64,000 bases of DNA from Beta vulgaris subsp. vulgaris (Eukaryota > Streptophyta > Magnoliopsida > Caryophyllales > Amaranthaceae), in assembly GCF_026745355.1 (NCBI RefSeq), contig NC_079206.1, positions 32,738,653 through 32,802,652 on the forward strand, given 5' to 3'. Positions within the stretch are counted from its first letter, which is position 1; every line of letters starts with the position of its first letter. Positions 23,960-36,727 of the stretch are shown piece by piece. The position numbers were made by a program, and so were the translations under genes. Under the pieces are notes generated by a model. It worked only from the letters and a program-made list of their open reading frames with translations. It was not told where the DNA came from and ran no database searches.

Positions 23960-24010
23960 CACTAGTGGCAAAACTTCTTTTGCTACTTGACAAATGCTTG
24001 GGTTTTTTAA
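23960..24010 (+). repeat. Internal CACTA-type left terminus
   Basis: CACTAGTGGCAAAACTTC followed by TTTTGCTACTTGACAAATGC parallels the left terminus at 13290 (CACTAGTGG..., then TTTTGCTACTTATCAGATGC). It lies between the RVE and HAD fragments. The preceding bases TGA do not match the AAT target duplication, so it is an internal or nested end and not the active border. Confidence 0.75.
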
Positions 24011-24421
24011 ACAATATGGTTGATGATCGCTTATCTATAATATGGTTGATTTGGACTTCTAGTGTGGCTTTGTTATCTGTTTAATCGAAATTATCTGTAA
24101 TATGCTTGACTTAGTTAGACGTAGAATTTAGTTGATTTGTTTATGTAATTCTGGAAGACTGAGAAGTTTTAGCTTTGCTGATGTAATGTATTCAAATTTG
24201 CAATTTCGAAGTAGCTGGATTGATTTGCGATTTTCATATGTAAATGAGTAAAATTAGGAGGTTTAAACCTCTTTTTGAGTATTATTGGAATTTGCAATTT
24301 TCATATATTTACTTGTTAGTAGTTTGATTGGGTGTTGGTGGGTGTATAACACCTTTTACACTGTTTTCGAGTTTATTCGATAGTGGCTTTGATGGTCAAA
24401 TTTAATTTTTTTTGGCGACAG

Positions 24422-24537
24422 TGGAAAAGCTGGCAAAAACTGGGGTGAAGATGGTGGTTATAAGTAACTCATCAAGACGAGCATCTGTGACGACTGAGAA
24501 ATTGAAGAATCTGGGATTTGATCCTTCTCTCTACTAG
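24422..24537 (+). pseudogene. Captured HAD hydrolase exon (VISNSSRRAS segment)
   Basis: After an AG at 24420-24421 the reading gives EKLAKTGVKMVVISNSSRRA followed by a KLKNLGFDPSLY stretch, then a stop. This matches the second motif region of plant class IIA HAD-superfamily hydrolases, where the Ser/Thr-containing strand helps bind phosphate. It lies 5' of the exon holding the first HAD motif (24860), the reverse of the expected gene order. Confidence 0.72.
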
Positions 24538-24859
24538 TTAGAGAGGGAATAACAGCCTGATTTCGAGTAATCTACATGTTATATTATGAATTTTGATTAA
24601 TCGTGAAATATATGTTTATGGGTAATTTACATCTTTCTCTGTACTAATCAGACATGAAGAGCACTTTAATTGTTAGTATTATGACAAAATTGCAAAATTT
24701 TGAGTATTATGTGTTCTGTGATTGCTAGAAGTTCGAAGTGGGATGAGTTTGTAGAGTAATGAGCTGGTTAATCAAGATTGAGGAGTCGGAAATATGATGG
24801 TAACTGACAGATATAGATAAATTGGTTTTGATATCTATTGTTTGTTGATTTGCTGGCAG

Positions 24860-24905
24860 GCTTGGTTTCTAGATCAGTTTGGAGTTCTTCATGATGGGAA
24901 AAAGC
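24860..24905 (+). pseudogene. Captured HAD hydrolase exon (catalytic motif I segment)
   Basis: Following an AG acceptor at 24858-24859, the sequence encodes AWFLDQFGVLHDGKK, the motif I of class IIA HAD hydrolases, with the nucleophilic aspartate in LDQFGVLHDG. It ends in a stop two codons later. Same captured gene as 24422-24537, but in scrambled order. Confidence 0.7.
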
Positions 24906-26073
24906 TGTAACCAGGTTCTATTTCAACATGTATGTTATGATTGGTTACTTTTTAAGTATTTGGTAAGCAATTTGTTGCTCTATGTGCTCATTCGAGTTTA
25001 TTTGGTAGTGGCTTTGATCTATGTTTTGTTGTTGCTTATACCAAAATGGAGTAATCTAAAACGTAATAATTATGTCTAGAGAACTGGATCTGTTAGATAC
25101 TTAGTTTAAGGCTTTAAGCTACCCAAATGCTGTGGAATAGTTCTGCAAATGGAAGAGAAATTCATGTACAGTAGTATAATTATCTGTAGTCTATACCTCC
25201 TTGCCATTATTAGTAGCATTTTCTTACTAATGAAGTTCCTAGTTTAGATCTCGGCATTGGAGATCTCTGTTGTGACACCACACGCACAAAAAAAAAAAAA
25301 AAAAAACTCTAATATGCCGTTTGACATTAAAGAGTGGCTTTTCAGCTAATCTTTTAAAGCCTCTTTGCCATGACGATTATTTATTCACTTCAAATGTGTG
25401 TCTCGATTAGTCCATTTATGTAGATTACTTACAAATATTACCGGAGAGATGCATGCTTCTTCTGCAAAGATATTTGTAAAGACATGTCCTCATCTAACTT
25501 TTCCAACTAATTTTGATATGGCAAAAGACTTAGATGGAGGTATGTAGTTATAAAAAATATGTCTGGGGACCTTTTATAAATTTTTGAAAGTATTTATGAT
25601 TACACATATATGGCTTGTAGATGTGCATATATATTATATATCAATATGATGGTAGAGACATAAAAATTACTTCTACTCCTTTGTCATTCACACCAAAACC
25701 ATGTTGCGTGAAACTAAACACGAGGTGTTTCTTTATATGGTAGAATACTTGTAATGTGTTAAGATTTACTATTTGCGTTAAGAAAGCTCCTGAACACCTG
25801 ATTTTGTGCTTCTGGGCTCTGGTTCCACATCTTCTATAAGCAGCTGTACTAAGATGCACATGCCATTACTGCATGCTCCCCGACTGTTCTTGGCTTAGGC
25901 ATCTTTTAACCATGCTTTCTCTTTTGTATCTTTCTAATGGTGGTTCTTGTTTACAATTGATTTGTTGATGGCAGTATTGCATTGATAGTCTTGGCTTAGA
26001 CCTTCTAATGTTTGTGACTGTCAGCTGAGTATAAACTCTTGCTTGGGTTTCCCTTGTTTCTCATTATGGACAG

Positions 26074-26155
26074 GCAAGATGATGCTTGGTTTGCAGCTCT
26101 CGGAAGGTCATGCATCCACTTAACCTGGAGCAACCGGGGTGCTATATCTCTTGAT
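26074..26155 (+). pseudogene. Captured HAD hydrolase exon (DDAWFAALGRS segment)
   Basis: Bounded by AG (ends 26073) and GTATGT (26156). It encodes DDAWFAALGRSCIHLTWSNR and then GAISLD, a conserved block in plant class IIA HAD hydrolases that follows motif II. Splice sites look intact. Confidence 0.72.
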
Positions 26156-26567
26156 GTATGTTATACGTTTGATTCATTGTTCATTTAACTCCCCTCCCCC
26201 ACCCGCTGGACCTTAGAACTTAGATACAAAATTTTGGCCAGCTTGTACCACCTTAAATTACAAAACATGCTCACAGAAATCATATTTTCTTTTATTGTCC
26301 CTTTTTTTAAGATGTTTTTTTATGAGGTGAATGGATTTCAAATACACCAGATGAAGAGAAATCATAGTGCCATGTTTTTCCTTTTATGTCACCCTTTTGT
26401 CTTATGACATCCTCAGCGTCCAACTTGTTATTCTCTATCATCTACCAAATTGTTTATGTATACTTGTAGGTTTATACTCTTTGATGCAGTTCTGGAAACA
26501 TCTCAATGAGCATATAATAGATGGTTAACGATAATACTAATCAGATTGCTCTTTGCCACTTATTCAG

Positions 26568-26670
26568 GGTATAGACCTGAAGGTTGTGGACAATGTCGAA
26601 GAAACTGAATTCATTTTGGCCCATGGAACTGAAGCACTTGGAATTTCTTCTGGATTTGTTGTTCCTAAGC
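26568..26670 (+). pseudogene. Captured HAD hydrolase exon (FILAHGTEALG segment)
   Basis: Starts after CAG at 26565-26567 and encodes LKVVDNVEETEFILAHGTEA, continuing LGISSGFVVPKH, again matching class IIA HAD hydrolases. Similarity fades after about 26670, where the captured part seems to end. The catalytic C-terminal half of the enzyme is absent, so no working protein is expected. Confidence 0.72.
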
Positions 26671-27061
26671 ACTTAGCCTATCAGATGGTAGATCTGGAGC
26701 ACCCCTGTTCTGAATTTCTCAATAATGTGGTTCTGCAAAGTTTAATTTTGATGTCCTACTTACAAGTTGATGTCACTGGTTAACTCTAGCAAACTGCTGT
26801 AAATTCTATTAAGTCCATGTTTTGATCTACATCTCTTGATGACTCCTTAGAAGCACAACATTGCAAAAGGAATTTGCACATGTTCTTTTGATTCTTATAA
26901 GAGTATAAGTAGTCTTTAAATTATGTGGGGATAGTGGGGGTATGAGTCGTTTGTATGATGCATGATAGGGGCTACCCCTGTATGTAGAACTTTTTACTCC
27001 TTGTTGGGGCATGTACAGCTTCAGCAAGCTGTACAATTTTTTTTTTTTTTTTAAAAAAAAA

Positions 27062-27321
27062 CTAGCAAATGCTCCGGTTGTGAAGAAAAAATCGGAGCAT
27101 TTATGCTATAAATGCTCCGTTTTTTCCTTGACAACCGGAGCATTTAACAATCAAATGCTCCGATTTTTTTAAAAATCGGAGCATTTGAGACACCAAATGC
27201 TCCGGTTGAAAATGGAGCATTTGCTAAAATGCTCAAATGCTCGTATGGCTTCTGCTACGGGTCAAATACGGAGCATTTGTGGGCTTTTTAACCGGAGCAA
27301 TTGATGTTTTTTCCACTAGTG
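27062..27321 (+). repeat. CACTA right-end subterminal repeat array
   Basis: About ten copies in both orientations of a core like AAATGCTCCGGTT or its reverse CGGAGCATTT within 260 bp, ending in the terminal inverted repeat. Such arrays are binding sites for the TnpA-type protein in En/Spm elements; that role is known for the family and inferred here. Confidence 0.88.
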
Positions 27322-27324
27322 AAT

Positions 27325-27626
27325 TAAGCTTTAATTTAGTTTTGGTACAGGTAGTTATTCCTTAGCAAATATTCTCGTAATAATCGTGGGATAACACGTT
27401 TGGATTTCGAGTAATTATGCAGGAATTACGTTGGCATTTGAGCTGGGTGGAGTTGTTGGGAATTTGGGATATGGATTGCTGATTTGTTGAAACATGTTTA
27501 TAATTCAGACGCCGGTCCTAAATTAAATTTTAGGCAGTTCATATTTCAAATGGAACTCTGCCGAATTTTCTATAGGATTTTGGTATTATTTAATTTTATT
27601 AAGCACTCGAATTCAGGGGTGTTATA
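27325..27626 (+). repeat. Right part of the old LTR remnant split by the CACTA element
   Basis: Non-coding sequence ending GGGGTGTTATA at 27626, resembling the 3' ends of the Tekay-like LTRs in this window. No primer site follows, because LINE sequence begins at once. Confidence 0.4.
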
Positions 27627-27627
27627 G

Positions 27628-28395
27628 TTGTAATAAACCCTTCAAACAAAAGGAGGTGAGAACCTTCTTTACTAAGAATAAATTTGATGTTTGTGCTATA
27701 ATGGAGACTCGAGTCAAGAAAGAGAAGTTTGCTAAAATTTCTCAGAAAATTTTTAGGCATTGGCCTGTGATGCATAATTATGATTCTGCAACGAATGGGA
27801 GAATTTGGATTAGTTGGAATCCCAGAGTTATGGATGTGGATAAAGTGGAGGAGAATGCACAAGGTATTTGGTGTCATCTCGTAGGTAAGCTGACGGGTAT
27901 TACTATGGATTTTGTGGCTATATATGGTCTTAATTCTAATAAATTAAGAAGGGATTTGTGGAGTTTCATCTCGCATGTTATTTCACATAATGGTTCGGTA
28001 ATGCTAGGTGGGGATTTCAATGACATTCTATCTGTTGAAGATAGACTTCATGGGCAACCAGTAACAGATGTTGAGATAAAAGATTTCACTGGATGTATAA
28101 AACAGAATGCCTTGCATTCTATTCGCACAGTTGGTAACCACTTTACTTGGTGCAATAACCAAGAAGGTGAGCATAGAATCCATACTAGAATAACTGACCA
28201 TTTTCTGGGGAATGAGGTGTGGTTTGCTGAGCATCCTAATATTGTTGAGGTTCTCGAGAAAGGAGTGTCTGATCACTGTCCTAATCTTTTGGACTTTCAT
28301 TTAGAGATTACGAGGAAGACTCCCTTCAGATTCCTTAACGTTCTTTCTAACCATGAGGAGCTTTTTCCTATTATTCATCAGGGGTGGATTCAAAG
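27628..28395 (+). pseudogene. LINE (L1-type) endonuclease domain fragment
   Basis: Encodes the apurinic-type endonuclease (exonuclease-endonuclease-phosphatase fold) found at the N-terminus of plant L1 ORF2: the segment CAIMETRVKKEK with its metal-binding Glu, GGDFNDIL in the middle and SDHCP near the end. This enzyme nicks target DNA to prime reverse transcription. The frame begins before the first ATG (27656) and the reverse transcriptase is missing: the plus-strand frame runs on to 28447 only by reading antisense through the gag fragment next to it. Confidence 0.85.
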
Positions 28396-28586
28396 GAAGC
28401 ACCACAACCTCATTTTAGCCTTATGTCCTTTCTCTTCACAAGCATAACAAGTTATTGGGTCTCCTTGACAGGTAAATCTTGGGTGGCTTTTGTCACACTT
28501 CCTACAAGTAGGGTTCTATGTACGGGATCCCTGCTGGTTTCATCTCCTTTAACCTTGGTAGTTGCTACGATTCCCTTGATAATTAA
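28396..28586 (-). pseudogene. gag zinc-knuckle fragment of the minus-strand Tekay-like element Z
   Basis: Read on the minus strand, it encodes a Cys-rich stretch CRKCDKSHPRFTC followed by ITCYACEEKGHKA, a double knuckle typical of Tekay/Del gag. It is the downstream continuation of the gag at 41715-42489, from which it was separated when element X inserted between them (flanking ATTAA and ATTAC). Confidence 0.75.
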
Positions 28587-30877
<2,291 letters not shown>

Positions 30878-31262
30878 TATGGTATAAGAGCATGGTTGTT
30901 TTAGAGTTGTCGTGATCTTCATATCATGGCATATCAGTTCAAGTGAGGAATTGGAATTGTGGAATTGAAGGTTGAGTGGTGTGAAATTCGCAAAAGTGGA
31001 AACTTCTACTGGAGTTTTATATTTGAGTGGCTATAAGAGGAAGATCGAATTATATTGATTAAAATGGTGGAAAGTTTGTATTTGGAGTTTGTGATTATTG
31101 GGTTGGAGAGCAATTTATCTTTTGAGATGTTAGAGTTCGGTTATGAGTTCCGTTTGGTTTGATTTTTTGTGGAAATGCTTTCAGAGTTGTACTCGTTTTG
31201 AAAAGATTTAAAGTTTTATGTTTTAAATTTCAAGGATGAAATTTATTTTAAGGGTGGTAGAT
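30878..31262 (+). other. Internal region of element X (primer site, no genes, PPT)
   Basis: 385 bp holding only a primer-binding-site-like sequence at the left and a purine-rich tract at the right. No frame of note. Replication would depend on proteins from a related autonomous element. Confidence 0.8.
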
Positions 31263-31402
31263 TGTAATAGGCCATATCTCAAGCATATTTAATTAAACGC
31301 TAATTATTTATCTTAGCTTCATTATGATATTGGTTATAAGTTGGATGGATTTTTTTTTCTTAAACATGTTTGGGGTTTTAAAGAAAAAGAACGAAAATTA
31401 CC

Positions 31403-31455
<53 letters not shown>

Positions 31456-31483
31456 CACACATATATATATATACATATATATA

Positions 31484-31515
<32 letters not shown>

Positions 31516-31560
31516 ATTATATATATATATATATATAATATATATTATATATATATATAA

Positions 31561-31610
<50 letters not shown>

Positions 31611-32177
31611 CTTATCTCTCTTGTCTTTCCCGTGTCAACTCTTCTCAAAGACACATCTTCAAGCAAATCCTTCATCGTGTCAAATCGAGCAAACTTCCCA
31701 ATTTTGAGTTGTAAATTTTTCTATTAAATATCTTCAGTTTAATTACCCAAATTCTTCTCTAATCTCACCTAAGCTCAATTTCCATGCTCGATGCTCCTAT
31801 CCATCTTCTTCGTTCTTTGATGTTGAAGAACCCCAAAACTCATGTGTTTTCCTTCTCTTTTGTATCACAAATTCCTGTCCAGCCATATATCTTAATCATA
31901 TGGTCAGATTTTGGCCAAGGTTTCAAAAGCAATGTCGTAGATCTCAAAAAGTCAATGAATTTCAACCCAAAAATCACTGAATTTGGAGCAATGAGCTAGA
32001 AGATGTGCTATTTGGAAGCTCTGCATTGGTGCTGTATTGTGAGGTGTCACTGCTGCCTTGTTCAATCATTGTTGCTCTGTTTTCTCTCCATGTTTGCTTT
32101 GATTGCTGCTGCCTCCTCCTCTAAGTGTTGCTGCATGTGGTTGTCTTTCTTTTCTTTTGTTTCAAAGAAACACCAAA
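31263..32177 (+). repeat. 3' LTR of element X, left part
   Basis: Matches the first 0.9 kb of the 5' LTR, with a longer dinucleotide region at 31404-31606 (TA, CA and TG blocks). Ends at the 5-bp sequence CCAAA, duplicated at 40343. Confidence 0.85.
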
Positions 32178-32627
32178 TGTAACACCCTCGCCGACCCGAA
32201 CCCTTCTTTAATTCGATAAAATTTGGGTTTTTGGAGGAAAATAAATCCACGAAGGTTCGACTCGACGGGTGGTGCTACCGCCGCAATTATCTCCTTGGAA
32301 ATAAATGCAAGGCTAGGTTACAACATTGCAAATTTAAATTCATTAATCATTACAACTAAGTAAGTCGTTCATTAAACATTACTAATTAATTAAATGTTTC
32401 ATAGTTCCAGCGGAAGCTAATCATGTGCTAAGTGGATGACAACTCTAAATGATCTCCCTGCCCGATCGATCATCCACCTGCACAAATACATTGAAAAGAG
32501 ACAAGAGAGACAAGCTCTCAAAAATCAGAAAAACTGAGTAATTCCAACTCCATCCCGTAAAATACTCAAGTTGAAAATACTTTGTAAAATAGTAGATTAA
32601 TAGTTTTTGGAAGTCATAGCACATATA

Positions 32628-32702
32628 CACACATATATATATAATATATATATTATATATATATATATTATATATTATATATTATATATATATATATATA
32701 TA
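32628..32702. repeat. (TA)n microsatellite in W
   Basis: TA-rich dinucleotide tract with interspersed TAT/ATTA units. Confidence 0.9.
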
Positions 32703-33264
32703 TTGAATAATCACATCATTAATTCAATTAATCCAATTATTCAAGGAGAGGAAAGAGAACGCCGGTAAGCCGGGGTCAATCCCCTGTAACCACCTACGGA
32801 TAAACATAATGGCCATAATAACAGAATACCTAGTGTGCACACCCCTTCTACTTGGATCACAACAAGATAGAAGGAAGACAGTAACAGAATAATCAGCATA
32901 GTAACTAGAGAACCTGTAAGGGCCGCTGAACCACTCATACAGGGCAACCTGTTCATCATTTCCCTCCGATATTTCACTTTACGTGATTAACACCTTTTAA
33001 TTAAGTCATCGCATAAATCACATACACATTTACGTCATCTTGTTCAATCCAGTGTGAACATATTCAATCCATCATAATCTCAATCCATTTATAGAAATTT
33101 CAATAATTCATTTCATAAGCACAACCGTCACTTGAGTTCATTTATCACTTCAGATTTATAATCATTTCATATATCACAAGTTCTTACTAATTCCAACTTT
33201 CATAAAATCTCAATATTAATAACAAATATAATATTCATGATAATCCATAATGATATATAGTAGT

Positions 33265-33402
<138 letters not shown>

Positions 33403-34040
33403 GATAATTGTAATAATAATAACAATAACGATATTAATAATAACCATAACATTACTAAATGACATTAACCGATTTTAATAACGTTATAATAAACATCTTT
33501 GTCATTTCGTACATCGTCCATAGTCATGTTCATAATCGAAAATTCATAGTCATTGTCCATTTGTCATTCGTATTCATAATCCGCATTAAGTCGACATTCA
33601 TAATTATAGAAACTAACTTTATTAAACTCATTTTGTTTTAGAGAATTAAGAAACATTATGAAGTTATAAAAGATTAACTTAAACTAAATGTAATAACTTA
33701 ATAAGGTAAGCTAGTTTAGAAACATTATGGTTTTTAGTTCTAAAAATAAAAGTAAACAAAATAATTAAAACTCAAATACTAAAGGAAAAGGAAAAAAAAA
33801 AAAAAAGCTTTAAAAACTTGTTTCTCAAACTGAGAAACAGATGAGGCACGAAAGAAGGGAGGAAGAACAGAGGAGGCTGAAGCAGGGGGACGAAGGAGAT
33901 CTGTGGTGGAGTTTTGGCCAGTGCACAGCGGCGAACGGAGGAAGCAGGTGTCGCGCAAAGGGGCTGGGCGCGGGTTGTGGTGGTACGCGCGGGTGGTTGG
34001 GCAGAGGATCGAAAGGGCCCACCAGAGGTGCGGGTACTTG

Positions 34041-34880
34041 TGTTGGGCCATGAGTCCCTTCCTATGTGGAAAAACTCATTGTGTTTGGGTTATTTAACCC
34101 AAAGTTATCAAACTCTTAGAAGTTTGACTTTTGGAGAACAACTCACATGGATGTGAGGGAGCCAAAATGGACTTTGTCTTGTTTCATAAATATGTGGCAG
34201 TATTCAACTTGGACTGGCAAGGGTGTGTTGAATACGCAAGAGAAAAACATACAGAGAAGAAAAGTGAGAAAATAGAAGAAAGCAGTGCAGCCCCTTCTCG
34301 GTTTTCTAGGCACAGTTTTATAAAACACCTCCGATCGAAGGTCGTTTGTGGTCCGATTTGGCTGAAATTTTGAAAGCATATCCGGGACATCTTGGGCTAC
34401 ATTCTGGACGGTGAGATCGTCTTTTGGTGCTCTGGTTCGTGAGATATTGCTGCTGTATTGAGCTCTGTTGTTCTGGTGATATTTCTCAATCTTTCTCTTT
34501 TGTAAGTTGCTAATTATGATGTCTATTGTTGGGTAATTTGTGTATCCATTTTAGGACTTGGAATTGGGTTGTGTAACCTTCCTTTTATCATAATAAGAGC
34601 AATTGGGTGGACTCCTAATCGTCCCGTGGTTTTTACTCTTCTCATTGAAGGGGTTTTCCACGTAAAAATTTGTGTGTCTTTGTTTGATTGTTGATATTGT
34701 TGAATTGCTTATCTTGTTATGGTTGTTGGTTGATATTATTGGAGAATTCTGATTTTGGGAGATAGATCATGTTTATGGTGATTTCGGTGTGACTTTGAAC
34801 ATACTAGAAGTAGGTACTTGCTAGTTGTGTTTGTTCTTGTCACTTGAGTAATTCCGCAAGGAGGTGTATTTACCTCAACA
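34041..34880 (+). repeat. 5' LTR of the Tork-like element
   Basis: 840 bp, TG to CA. Same length as the 3' LTR. Confidence 0.95.
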
Positions 34881-34883
34881 TTC

Positions 34884-34896
34884 TGGTATCAGAGCC
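34884..34896 (+). other. Primer binding site, initiator tRNA-Met type
   Basis: TGGTATCAGAGCC, three bases after the 5' LTR, complementary to the 3' end of plant initiator tRNA-Met. Confidence 0.93.
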
Positions 34897-34922
34897 ACGG
34901 TATATTGTTTGTTGATTTCTCC

Positions 34923-35622
34923 ATGGATTCTAGTAATATCAACAGTAGTAGAATGGTCAAATCACCTTTGGAAGCGAAAGATGAAAGATTTGTTGTATGT
35001 CAAAAGTTGGCATTTACCAGTGTTTAGTACCGAGAAACCTGAAGGTAAAACTGATGAGCAATGGCAATTCGAGCATGAACAAGTTTGTGGGTTTATTCGT
35101 CAATGGGTTGATGATAATGTTCTTAACCACATTAATGATGAAGTTCATGCAAGGTCTCTTGGCAAAAACTTGATTCCGTTTATGCTAGCAAGTCGGGCAA
35201 TAATAAATTTTACTTGATTAAGCAATTGATGGCATTGAAGTATAAAGAAAGTAAGGCTTTGTCTGATCACTTGAATGATTTTCATGGCATTATCCAACAA
35301 TTGTTTGCCATGGATATAAAGTTTGATGATGAGATTCATGATCTTTTATTGCTTGGTACTCTTCCTGATTCATGGGATACTTTTAGAATGACACTTTGTA
35401 ACTCGGCACCAAATGGCAAAGTCACCTTGGATTTTGCCAAGGTTGGTATCTTGAATGAGGAGATGCGAAAGAAATCGCATGGTGTGTCATCTTCTCCCGA
35501 AGAAGCATATGTTGCTGAGAACAGAGGTAGAGGTAAGAGCAGGGCTCCTAGTGGCAGAGATAAAAGTAGGAGCAAGTCTCGTGGGATATATAAGAATTTG
35601 AAGTGCCTATGGGGTATTAAAG
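34923..35622 (+). pseudogene. gag of the Tork-like element, frameshifted
   Basis: The likely start is ATG 34923 (MDSSNINSSRMVKSP), which fits just after the leader. The frame shifts near 34975 and returns near 35160. Recognisable parts are the copia gag core with WKRKMKDLLYVKSW, LIKQLMALKYKES and FHGIIQQL, and a basic region rich in Arg, Ser and Lys (about 35520-35600). The zinc knuckle that should follow the final Cys (KNLKC) is missing because of a deletion. Confidence 0.85.
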
Positions 35623-36727
35623 ATAGGGTAATGATGGTTTGGCTCAAGTTGTAGGTGTTGGAGATGTTTGCTTGGTGACTGACATTGGAGCAAAGTTAGT
35701 GCTCAAGAATGTTCGACATGTCCCAGACATTCGATTGAACTTGATCTCCACTGGCAAACTCGATGATGAAGGCTTTTGTAGTACCTTTTATAGTGGTCAG
35801 TGGAAACTCACTAAAGGTAGTTTAGTGCTAGCTCGCGGGAAGAAGGACACAAGCCTATATTTGTTGCATGCCGCAATTTCCACAAATCGTGTAAATGTAG
35901 CAGATGATGATCCAGCAAGGCTAGGGCATAAAAGAATTGGACATATGAGTGAAAAGGGCTAAGTTGTCTGATCAAGAAGAATGCACTACCTGATTTGAAT
36001 AGTGCAAAACTTGACAAGTGTTCACATGGTTTCGCTGGAAAACAAAACAGAGTCTCATTTAAGAGACATCCTCCATTGAGGAAATCAGGTTTGCTTGACC
36101 TTGTTCATTCTGATGTTTGTGGTCCTTTGAAAGTTAAAACTTTTAGTGGTGCACTTTACTTTGTAACCTTTATTGATGATTGCTCAAGAAAGTTGTGGGT
36201 GTATGCTTCGAAAACAAAAGATCAAGTACTTGATGTGTTCAAGTAATTTCAAGCTTCGGTTGAAAGGCAAATTGGTAAGAAGCTAAAGTGTCTCCGTTCT
36301 GATAATGGTGGTGAGTACATTGGACCTTTGGATGACTACTGCAAGTCATTGGGTATTAGACATCAGAGAACTCCGAAGAAAACTCCACAGTTGAATGGCG
36401 TGGCCGAGAGAATGAACAGAACTTTGTTAGAGAGAATGAGGTGCATGCTTTCTGAGGCAAAGTTACCAAGACACTTTTGGGGGTGAAGCTTTATTCACTG
36501 CTGTTCATGTGATTAATATGTCTCCTTGTGTTTCTTTCAATGGTGATGTTCTAGATAAGGTCTGGTTCGGCAAGGAGGTTTCTTGCAATCACTTACGTGT
36601 CTTTGGGTGTAAGGCATATGTGCATGTTCCGAATGATGAAAGATCAAAGTTGGATTCGAAGACCCGCCAATGCATTTTGTGGGTTATGGTCAAGACCAGT
36701 TTGGCTACAGGTTTTATGATCCTGTAG
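35623..36727 (+). pseudogene. Integrase of the Tork-like element, with the protease region deleted upstream
   Basis: Immediately after the truncated gag the sequence is already at the pre-integrase segment (LVLKNVRHVPDIRLNLIS), so the zinc knuckle and the aspartic protease with its DSG-type site have been lost. The HHCC zinc domain is altered: LGHKRIGHM keeps both His, but CSHG has Gly in place of the second Cys. Catalytic residues are in FIDDCSRK, LRSDNGGEY and VAERMNR. Lesions: frame change near 35965, TAA at 36244-36246, an extra G near 36480 and a missing base near 36675. Confidence 0.85.

Larger units (their letters stand above)
24538..27040 (+). other. Non-coding CACTA interior between and after captured exons
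   Basis: Apart from the three exons listed separately, this is AT-rich intron-like sequence with a poly-A run at 25288-25306. A CGAGTTTATT...TAGTGGCTTTGAT segment occurs twice (24368 and 24993), suggesting two overlapping captures or an internal duplication of the HAD intron. Confidence 0.5.
13290..27321 (+). mobile_element. CACTA (En/Spm) element carrying host gene fragments, internally rearranged
   Basis: The ends are perfect 16-bp inverted repeats CACTAGTGGAAAAAAC (13290-13305 and, inverted, 27306-27321). The 3-bp duplication AAT flanks both ends (13287-13289, 27322-27324), which is diagnostic of CACTA elements. Subterminal repeats of the AAATGCTCCGGTT type are present at both ends, densest at the right. 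No transposase (TnpA/TnpD-like) coding sequence is visible, so it is non-autonomous. It carries exon-like pieces of RPN12, a REVEILLE factor and a HAD hydrolase, all on the plus strand. The left end occurs again at 19657 with the same AAT flank; without the duplication the element would be 7.7 kb (19657-27321), of which 2.5 kb is an inserted LTR. Confidence 0.88.

Noticed and set aside
27062..27321. Short repeats as a CRISPR array
   Set aside because: Repeats occur in both orientations with irregular spacing and belong to the CACTA right end.
13290..27321. An autonomous CACTA transposase
   Set aside because: No long frame or transposase motif in the element; the coding traces belong to captured host genes.
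33779..34156. Overlapping GC-richer frames on both strands near 33.8-34.1 kb
   Set aside because: They cross the border between W and the Tork-like LTR and match no domain; the composition reflects LTR sequence.
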